NCBI GenBank assembly: GCA_036497945.1
Contig: DASXIN010000120.1
Coordinates: 62,001-126,000, forward strand
DNA from: RYN-230 sp036497945
GTDB lineage: Bacteria > Actinomycetota > Actinomycetes > Streptosporangiales > Streptosporangiaceae
Direction of reading: 5' to 3'
Length of the DNA stretch: 64,000 nucleotides
Part shown: positions 58,033 through 64,000 of the stretch, piece after piece
Position numbering within the stretch: the stretch's first letter is position 1
How the letters are laid out: every line of letters begins with the position of its first letter
The notes under the pieces: generated by a model
What the model was told of the DNA's origin: nothing
Databases searched by the model: none
The model's input: only the letters and a program-made list of their open reading frames with translations
Position numbers and translations under genes: made by a program

Positions 58033-58788
58033 GTGGGAGTTCTACAGCGCTTCGAACGGCGGCTCGAAGGCATGGTCGAGGGTGCCTTCGCGCGGGCGTT
58101 CAAGTCCGAGCTGCAGCCAGTGGAGGTTGCCAGCGCGGTTCAGCGCGAGATGGATGACCGGGCCGCGATCGTCGCCCAGGGCCGGACCCTGGTGCCGAAC
58201 GATTTCGTGGTGGAGATCGCCGAGACCGACTTCGACCGCCTTGAGGTCTACGCGGACAGTCTCGGTGTGGAACTAGCCACACTGGCCCGGGAGCACGCGA
58301 GGGAGCAGGGGTACTCCTTCGTGGGGCCGGTGCGGATGCGTTTCGAGGGTGTGCCGGACCTGACCACCGGCACGTTCCGGATCCGGTCCGGGGTGATCCG
58401 CGGCACCACCGTCGAAGGCGGCGAGATCCGCCGCCCGGCCAGCGACCTGCCGCGCCCGCCGGGCACGTTCGGCGGCCGGCCGCGGCTGCTGGTGTCCGGC
58501 CCCGAACCCGGGCCCGACGGCAGCAGCCAGCGGACCTACGAGCTGAATGCTCCGGTCACCATGCTGGGCCGCGGCACCGACTGCGATCTGCGGCTGGTCG
58601 ATCCGGGGGTATCCCGGCACCACGCCGAGCTGCGGGTCGAAGACGGTGAGGTGGTCCTCGTCGACCTAGGCTCGACCAACGGCACGTTCGTGAACGGACA
58701 GCCGGTGCGCCGCGTGACATTGGCTGACGGCACTCAGGTCACCCTCGGCCGGACCACGCTGGTATTCCGCAGGGACGGTATCTATTGA
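58033..58788 (+). CDS. fhaA: FhaA, FHA-domain protein with N-terminal DUF3662
   Basis: 251 residues from GTG 58033, after GGAAGGAGG. The N-terminal DUF3662 domain starts with VLQRFERRLEGMVEGAFARAFKSELQPVE; the C-terminal FHA domain has LGRGTDCDLRLVDPGVSRHHAELR and LGSTNGTFVNG with the Arg, Ser and Asn that hold phosphothreonine. Between them the linker is short compared with mycobacterial FhaA. FhaA binds the phosphorylated pseudokinase domain of MviN/MurJ and controls peptidoglycan synthesis. It opens the division/phospho-signalling operon. Confidence 0.95.
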   Translation: MGVLQRFERRLEGMVEGAFARAFKSELQPVEVASAVQREMDDRAAIVAQGRTLVPNDFVVEIAETDFDRLEVYADSLGVELATLAREHAREQGYSFVGPVRMRFEGVPDLTTGTFRIRSGVIRGTTVEGGEIRRPASDLPRPPGTFGGRPRLLVSGPEPGPDGSSQRTYELNAPVTMLGRGTDCDLRLVDPGVSRHHAELRVEDGEVVLVDLGSTNGTFVNGQPVRRVTLADGTQVTLGRTTLVFRRDGIY

Positions 58789-58878
58789 CCGGAACCGGCT
58801 GAGCTGACCCTGACCCCGAATCCCGCACCCCCGACCCCTCAGGCCGTAATGGCGAGGCACCCAAGGACACATGAGCCG

Positions 58879-59355
58879 ATGAGTACGCTGACCCTCCTCC
58901 TGATCAGGCTCGCCTTTCTGGCGGTCCTGTGGCTGTTCGTGATCACGGCGGTGGGCGTAGTGCGCACGGACCTGTTCGGCCAGGCGCCCCGCAAGCAGAA
59001 GCGACAGCGCCAGCGGCAGCAAGCCCGGCCCCGGCCGGCCCGGCCGCCACGGGCCGGCCGCGGTGATCCGCAGCGCCTGCTGGTGACCGCGGGCGCGCTG
59101 GCCGGGACCAGCCTGGCCCTCACTGAGCAGCAAATCACCATCGGTCGATCAAATGACGCCACGGTGGTGCTCAACGATGACTACGCTTCGAGCCGACATG
59201 CCCGGCTGTTCCCTCAAGACGGTCAATGGATCGTCGAGGACCTCGGGTCAACCAACGGCACCTACCTCGACAGGCAGAAGGTGACCCAGCCGACCCCGGT
59301 GCCGACAGGCGTGCCGATCCGCATCGGCAAGACCGTTCTGGAATTGCGCAGATGA
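58879..59355 (+). CDS. fhaB: FhaB (FipA-like) FHA-domain protein
   Basis: 158 residues from ATG 58879. A single membrane helix (LTLLLIRLAFLAVLWLFVITAVGVV) at the N-terminus is followed by a basic Arg/Gln/Pro linker and an FHA domain with IGRSNDATVVLNDDYASSRHARL and LGSTNGTYLDR. In mycobacteria the homologue binds phosphorylated FtsZ and FtsQ. It overlaps pstP by 4 nt (ATGA). Confidence 0.94.
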   Translation: MSTLTLLLIRLAFLAVLWLFVITAVGVVRTDLFGQAPRKQKRQRQRQQARPRPARPPRAGRGDPQRLLVTAGALAGTSLALTEQQITIGRSNDATVVLNDDYASSRHARLFPQDGQWIVEDLGSTNGTYLDRQKVTQPTPVPTGVPIRIGKTVLELRR

Positions 59356-60773
59356 CACTTGCACTCCGGTACGCGATTCGCTCGGACGTCGGTCTTCTCC
59401 GGGAGGGGAATGAGGACGCGGCGTACGCCGGGCCGCGTCTGCTGGCCGTCGCGGACGGCATGGGCGGCCATGCCGCCGGCGAGGTAGCCAGCGCGGCGAC
59501 CATCTCGGCCCTGTCCAGGCTGGACGACGACGTACCCGGCAACGACCTGGTGGACGCGCTGGCCGACGCAGTGGCGGACGCGAACCACACGCTGCACGAC
59601 ATGGTGCTGGCCGACTCGGTGCTGGAGGGCATGGGCACCACACTGACCGCCATGCTCTGGTCCGGCTCCCGGGTGGCCCTGGTGCACATCGGGGACTCCC
59701 GTGCGTACCTGCTGCGAGACGGGGAGTTCCACCAGATCACGCACGATCACACGCTGGTCCAGACACTGGTCGACGAGGGCCGGATCAGCCCGGACGACGT
59801 GGCCACCCACCCGCAGCGGTCCATGCTGCTGCGTGCCCTGGACGGCCGGGCTGACGTCGAGCCGGATCTGTCGGTGCGCGAGGCCAGGCTGGGCGACCGG
59901 TACCTGCTCTGCTCGGACGGGCTGTCCGGCGTGGTCAGCGAGGAGACCCTGCACCGGACGCTGGCCAAGGTCGAGGACCTGAACGACGTGGTGCTGCAGC
60001 TCGTCGAGCTGGCCATCAGGGGCGGCGGCCCGGACAACATCACCTGCATCGTGGCCGACGTGGTGGACAGCGCGACCGCCCTGCTGCCGCCGACCGAGGC
60101 CTCGGTGATGGTCGGGGCGGCGTCCAACGGCAGCGGCGGCGGCCCGTTCCGCACCGACAGCCCGGCCGGCCGCGCCCACCTGCTGACCCGGACCGCGCCG
60201 CAGGTCGCGGTGGCTATCGCGCACGACGACCCGGCGCCGGGCCGGCCCGCCGACGAGGACGACGACGGGCACGGCGGGCACCGCCGCCGCAAGCGCCGGT
60301 TCCCGCTGGTCACGTCGGCCCTGGTTATCCTGGTGGTGCTGGTGGTGGGCGGGGCGTACGCCGGCTGGCGGTACACGCAGAGCCAGTACTACGTGGGTGA
60401 GGACGGCGGCCAGGTCGTCATCTTCCGCGGCATCAACCAGAGCGCCGTCGGCATCAAGCTGTACAGCGTGGCGCAGCGCTTCAAGATCCCGGTGGCAAGC
60501 CTGCCGAGCATGGACGCGACCACCGTGCGGGCCACCATCACGTCCAACTCCGGCCTGGCCGGGGCCCGGGCGTCGGTGCAGACCATCCAGACTGACTATC
60601 AGCGCTGCCAGGCCGCGTACGCCGCGCTGCGCACGTGGCAGGCAACGCCGCCGAAGACCGAGAAGAAAAAGGTCGGGAGGAAGACCGTCACCACGAAGGT
60701 CAAGCCACCGAAGCCAATCATCCCGGCCGAGTGCCCGGCACCAGCCAGCACCGCCGCCGGGACCGGAGGATAG
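59352..60773 (+). CDS. pstP: PstP, PP2C-type Ser/Thr protein phosphatase
   Basis: 473 residues from ATG 59352. The PP2C domain (1-240) has all metal motifs: SDVGLLREGNEDA, ADGMGGHAAGE, IGDSRAYL, CSDGLSG and GGPDNIT. A single membrane helix follows near residue 320 (LVTSALVILVVLVVGGAYAGW), then an extracellular domain of about 130 residues (GGQVVIFRGINQS...) with a Lys/Pro-rich end. It dephosphorylates PknA/PknB and their substrates, opposing the kinase that ends the operon. Confidence 0.96.
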   Translation: MTLALRYAIRSDVGLLREGNEDAAYAGPRLLAVADGMGGHAAGEVASAATISALSRLDDDVPGNDLVDALADAVADANHTLHDMVLADSVLEGMGTTLTAMLWSGSRVALVHIGDSRAYLLRDGEFHQITHDHTLVQTLVDEGRISPDDVATHPQRSMLLRALDGRADVEPDLSVREARLGDRYLLCSDGLSGVVSEETLHRTLAKVEDLNDVVLQLVELAIRGGGPDNITCIVADVVDSATALLPPTEASVMVGAASNGSGGGPFRTDSPAGRAHLLTRTAPQVAVAIAHDDPAPGRPADEDDDGHGGHRRRKRRFPLVTSALVILVVLVVGGAYAGWRYTQSQYYVGEDGGQVVIFRGINQSAVGIKLYSVAQRFKIPVASLPSMDATTVRATITSNSGLAGARASVQTIQTDYQRCQAAYAALRTWQATPPKTEKKKVGRKTVTTKVKPPKPIIPAECPAPASTAAGTGG

Positions 60774-60775
60774 TC

Positions 60776-62251
60776 GTGAGCGCGATCGCCAGCCCGTCGG
60801 ACCAGCCGCTGGGCGGCGGCCGAGACGCCGCCGCCCAGGATGGCCAGCCGGCCAGCGCGCCCATGCCGCAAGGCCGGCGCCGGACCGAGCTGCTCATGCT
60901 GGCCTTCGTCGTCGGCGTGGTGATGCTCGCCTACGCCAACGTGGGGCTGGGGCTGAACGGCAAGGTACCGGCCGGCATGTTCGCGTACGGCCTGTCCTTC
61001 GCCGCGCTGGTTGGCGCCGCGCACGTGGCGGTTCGCTGGCTGGCCCCGTGGGCCGACCCGCTGCTGCTGCCGCTGGCCGCCCTGCTGAACGGGCTCGGCA
61101 TCGTGATGATCTACCGGCTGCAGCTGGCCGGCCGCGGCGGCAACCCCGGCGTGCAGATCAGCACGATGAGCTCGAATACCACCGCGTTCCAGGTCGCCTA
61201 CAGCGCGGCGGGCATCGCCGCATTCGTGGCCGTGCTCGCGCTCGTCCGGCAGCCGCGCACGCTGCAGCGGTACACCTACACGCTGGGTGCGATCGGCCTG
61301 GTGCTGCTGGCCCTGCCTGCCCTGCTGCCGAACAGCATCAGTGAGGTGCCGGGTACCACAGCTAAGATCCAGATATCGCTGGGCGGCTTCACCGTGCAGC
61401 CCGAGGAGTTCGCCAAACTGGCGCTGGCCGTGTTCTTCGCCGGCTACCTGGTGGCCAAGCGGGACGTACTGGCCCTGGCCGGGCGCCGGGTGCTGGGCAT
61501 CGACCTGCCCCGGGCCCGCGACCTCGGCCCGGTGCTCATCGCCTGGGGCGCCAGCCTGGTAGTCCTGATCTTCGAGAGCGACATCGGCACGTCGGCCCTG
61601 TTCTTCGGCCTGTTCGTGGTGATGATGTATATCGCCACCCAGCGCTCGTCCTGGCTGATCATCGGATTCCTGCTGTTCGTGTTCGGCTCGGTGGTCACCG
61701 CCGAGCTGTTCCAGCATGTGCGGGACCGGTTCATCGTCTGGCTGGACCCGTTCAAGTACGTGCACACCGTGGTGCCCAGTTCCTTCCAGCTGGTCCAGGG
61801 GCTGTACGGGATGGGCTTCGGCGGGGTGCTCGGCCGCGGCCTGGGCCAGGGCGCGCCGTACAACACCCCGCTGGTGCAAAGTGACTTCATCATCACCGCG
61901 TTCGGCGAGGAGCTGGGGCTGACCGGGGTGATGGCCCTGCTGATCATCTACGGGCTGATCGTGCAGCGCGGGCTGCGCGCGGCGATCGCGGTCCGGGACC
62001 CGTTCTCCAAGCTGCTGGCCGGTGGCCTGGCCTTCGTGGTCGCGCTCCAGGTGTTCGTGATCGTCGGTGGGGTTACCCGGCTGATCCCGCTGACCGGCAT
62101 CACCACGCCGTTCCTGTCCCAGGGCGGCTCGTCGCTGATATCGAGCTGGATGGGGATCGCGCTGCTGATGCGGATCAGTGACACGGCGCGCAGACCGGCC
62201 CCGCAGCCGATCCAGGACGAGGGCATGACCCAGGTGGTGCGGGCCGGATGA
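60776..62251 (+). CDS. rodA: RodA/FtsW-family peptidoglycan glycosyltransferase (SEDS)
   Basis: 491 residues from GTG 60776, 5-6 nt after GGAGGA and 2 nt after the pstP stop. A 40-residue tail leads into ten membrane segments. SEDS motifs: QPEEFAKLALAVFFAGYL, AWGASLVVLIFESDIGTSALFF, FGEELGLTG with the catalytic Asp/Glu region, and PLTGITTPFLSQGGSSLISSW. It polymerises lipid II together with the class B PBP encoded next (4-nt overlap). Its place in this operon identifies it as RodA rather than the FtsW of the dcw cluster. Confidence 0.95.
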   Translation: MSAIASPSDQPLGGGRDAAAQDGQPASAPMPQGRRRTELLMLAFVVGVVMLAYANVGLGLNGKVPAGMFAYGLSFAALVGAAHVAVRWLAPWADPLLLPLAALLNGLGIVMIYRLQLAGRGGNPGVQISTMSSNTTAFQVAYSAAGIAAFVAVLALVRQPRTLQRYTYTLGAIGLVLLALPALLPNSISEVPGTTAKIQISLGGFTVQPEEFAKLALAVFFAGYLVAKRDVLALAGRRVLGIDLPRARDLGPVLIAWGASLVVLIFESDIGTSALFFGLFVVMMYIATQRSSWLIIGFLLFVFGSVVTAELFQHVRDRFIVWLDPFKYVHTVVPSSFQLVQGLYGMGFGGVLGRGLGQGAPYNTPLVQSDFIITAFGEELGLTGVMALLIIYGLIVQRGLRAAIAVRDPFSKLLAGGLAFVVALQVFVIVGGVTRLIPLTGITTPFLSQGGSSLISSWMGIALLMRISDTARRPAPQPIQDEGMTQVVRAG

Positions 62252-63726
62252 ACCACGCGCTGCGCCGTGTCTCGCTGATCTGCCTGGTGCTGTTCGTGCT
62301 CCTGCTGGTCAACGTGAACTATGTGCAAGGGTTCGAGGCGAGCAGCCTGGCCAACGAGCCGGGCAACGGCCGCACCTTCACCTCCACGCTCCAGTTCCAG
62401 CGCGGCTCGATCATCACCGCCGACCAGAAAACCGTCGCCTACTCGAAGATGAACAAGACGTTCGGCGAGTACCAGCGGCACTACCCGTTCGGCAAGATGT
62501 ACGCGCCGATCACCGGGTACGACACGCTGTTCAGCCAGACCGGGATCGAGCAGACCGAGAACAAGGAGCTGTCCGGGTCCGACCCGGCGCTGGCGGTGCA
62601 CAACCTGATCGACCTGATCACCGGGAAGCAGAAGAAGGGCGCCACGGTCGAGCTGACCATCAACTCGGTGGCCCAGCAGGCCGCGTACAACGCGCTGAAA
62701 ACCCAGGGCAAGCAGGCCGGCGTGGTCGCGCTGAACCCGCAGACCGGCGCGGTGCTGGCGACGGCCTCCTACCCCTCGTTCGACCCCAACCAGCTGGCCA
62801 CGCTCAACGGCACCAAGCTGATCGCCAACGACAAGCAGCTGCTCAAGGACCCGAACCAGCCGCTGCTGAACCGGGCGCTCAACGCCACGTTCCCACCCGG
62901 GTCGTCGTTCAAGGTGGTGACCAGCTCCACCGCGATGACCGACAAGGGCATCAACCCGAACACGCAGATCTTCGCGCCGACCCAGCTCAAGCTGCCCGGC
63001 GCCCCTCAGCCGCTGGTCAACTTCGATGGTGAGGCGTGCGGCAACGGCAGCGGCCGGGTGCCGCTGATCACGGCGTTCACGCTGTCCTGCAACACCGCGT
63101 TCGGCAACCTGGGCCTGCACCTGAGCGCGGCCCAGCTGCAGCGGCAGGCCAACCTGTTCGGCTTCAACAACGCCAACCTGACCATCCCGCTCCCGGTCAC
63201 GCCGAGCAACTTCCCGCTGTACCCCGACCCGGCGCAGCGGGCCGGCGCGGCCATCGGCCAGGAGAGCGACACGGTGACCCCGCTGCAGGAGGCCATGATC
63301 GCGGCGGCTATCGCGAATCAGGGCACGCTGATGAAGCCCTATATGGTCGACAAGGTCACCGCGCCCGACCTGACGACGCTGTCTACCACGCAGCCGACCG
63401 TACTGAGCCATCCGGTGACCCCGGCCGTCGCGACCAATGTGACCAACATGATGATCCAGGTAACCCAGTCGCCGCAGGGCACCGCGCACGTCAGCGCGGG
63501 CACGCAGGCGACTGGCGGGATCGTGATCGCGGCGAAGACCGGCACCGCCCAGAACGGGATCAACAACAGTGGCCTGGACGACGCGGTGTTCACCTGTTTT
63601 GCCCCAGCCAGCAACCCGAAGATAGCCGTCGGCGTCGTGGTTAAAGGAGGCGGCCAGGGCGCCGACGCGGCCGCGCCGATCGCGGTGGAGATCATCAAGG
63701 CCTACCTGGCCTCAGTGGGGAACTAA
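62248..63726 (+). CDS. pbpA: PbpA, class B penicillin-binding protein
   Basis: 492 residues. One N-terminal membrane helix (VSLICLVLFVLLLVNVNYVQ), then a short dimerisation part and the transpeptidase: SxxK at Ser219-Lys222 (PGSSFKVV), SCN (TLSCNTAFG) near 280 and KTG at 430 (AAKTGTAQ). It crosslinks the glycan made by the SEDS partner. The start overlaps the rodA stop by 4 nt. Confidence 0.96.
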   Translation: MNHALRRVSLICLVLFVLLLVNVNYVQGFEASSLANEPGNGRTFTSTLQFQRGSIITADQKTVAYSKMNKTFGEYQRHYPFGKMYAPITGYDTLFSQTGIEQTENKELSGSDPALAVHNLIDLITGKQKKGATVELTINSVAQQAAYNALKTQGKQAGVVALNPQTGAVLATASYPSFDPNQLATLNGTKLIANDKQLLKDPNQPLLNRALNATFPPGSSFKVVTSSTAMTDKGINPNTQIFAPTQLKLPGAPQPLVNFDGEACGNGSGRVPLITAFTLSCNTAFGNLGLHLSAAQLQRQANLFGFNNANLTIPLPVTPSNFPLYPDPAQRAGAAIGQESDTVTPLQEAMIAAAIANQGTLMKPYMVDKVTAPDLTTLSTTQPTVLSHPVTPAVATNVTNMMIQVTQSPQGTAHVSAGTQATGGIVIAAKTGTAQNGINNSGLDDAVFTCFAPASNPKIAVGVVVKGGGQGADAAAPIAVEIIKAYLASVGN

Positions 63727-63768
63727 TGACGGCAACGACGCAGCGGAACGGTTACTGACGTGCGAGAC

Positions 63769-64000
63769 ATGACACAGCCGCGGCTCCTGGGCGGGCGCTA
63801 CGAACTCGACGGCGTCGTCGGCAGAGGCGGCATGGCCGAGGTATACCGGGCCCGGGACATCCGGCTGGACCGGATCGTCGCGGTCAAGACGCTCCGCGAG
63901 GACCTGGCCCGGGACCAGACCTTCCAGGCCCGGTTCCGCCGCGAGGCCCAGTCCGCGGCGTCGCTGAACCACCCGTCGATCGTCGCGGTGTACGACACCG
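63769..64000 (+). CDS. pknB: PknB, Ser/Thr protein kinase (5' part only, runs off window)
   Basis: 77 codons are visible from ATG 63769 (GTG 63760 is an alternative) to the window end. LLGGRYELDGVVGRGGMAEVYRARD is the glycine-rich loop, VAVKTLRED contains the ATP lysine, and RFRREAQSAASLNHPSIVAVYDT matches PknB of Mycobacterium rather than PknA. The kinase domain, transmembrane helix and PASTA repeats continue beyond the window. It follows pbpA at 42 nt, so pknA seems to be missing from this operon or located after pknB. Confidence 0.9.
   Translation, partial: MTQPRLLGGRYELDGVVGRGGMAEVYRARDIRLDRIVAVKTLREDLARDQTFQARFRREAQSAASLNHPSIVAVYDT

Overview
The window is chromosomal DNA of a very GC-rich actinobacterium. 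The evidence is the strong G/C third-codon bias, many GTG starts, short 4-nt gene overlaps, the bacterial proteasome activator Bpa, a DUF397 relic, an SSI-type inhibitor, and the canonical fhaA-fhaB-pstP-rodA-pbpA-pknB block at the right end. Family-level mix suggests a filamentous or Streptosporangiales-like lineage, but the sequence alone does not fix the genus. I see no rRNA, CRISPR array, transposase, phage gene or plasmid replication gene.

Layout. 1-10.8 kb: a LuxR-type fragment, a flavin reductase, tRNA-Ser(GCU), an acyl-CoA synthetase, a relic of an ECF sigma factor, an AAA ATPase, a secreted beta-propeller, a CtaG-like membrane protein, tRNA-Ser(UGA), DedA, an HtrA-like protease and a divergent HxlR regulator with a 20-bp palindrome between them. 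10.8-12.7 kb: a decayed patch with two truncated genes placed back to back and a DUF397 relic lacking a start codon. 12.7-20.1 kb: metallophosphoesterase, endonuclease/exonuclease/phosphatase protein, a proline-rich membrane protein, then the overlapping hen1-pnkp RNA-repair pair. 20.4-34.8 kb: a surface-polysaccharide locus whose seven-gene core (two GT2 transferases, a deacetylase, a flippase fused to a GT-C/polymerase-like protein, ATP-grasp, flavin oxidoreductase, FemAB/GNAT-like protein) is almost continuously overlapping, followed by a low-GC beta-helix lipoprotein, a methyltransferase and an NDP-sugar epimerase. 34.9-40.8 kb: quinone oxidoreductase, Bpa, PheA, and an RHH regulator translationally coupled to a protein that joins a Doc/Fic-like domain with a degenerate active site to two Clp N-terminal repeats; an 18-bp perfect palindrome lies just upstream. 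40.8-41.9 kb: remnants of arginine deiminase and an RsbW-like ATPase. 42.1-48.7 kb: two tandem paralogous GT-C-like membrane proteins, a MarR regulator with two matching operator-like sites, and a Wzm/Wzt-type ABC exporter. 48.7-57.8 kb: a PAS-GAF-PAS histidine kinase, two secreted GH25 lysozymes, an SSI-like lipoprotein, an Fpg/Nei glycosylase, a universal stress protein and a DAO-type oxidase. 57.8-64 kb: tRNA-Leu(CAG) and the cell-division/peptidoglycan phospho-signalling operon, cut off inside pknB.

Main points to look at: (1) the palindrome-RHH-degenerate Doc-Clp_N fusion, which looks like a toxin-antitoxin module converted into something else; (2) a GC-rich dispersed repeat in three copies, two of them inserted in frame inside protein-coding genes (pnkp and a GT-C-like gene); (3) the surface-polysaccharide operon with ATP-grasp, flavin enzyme and FemAB-like genes, a combination I do not recognise as a characterised pathway.
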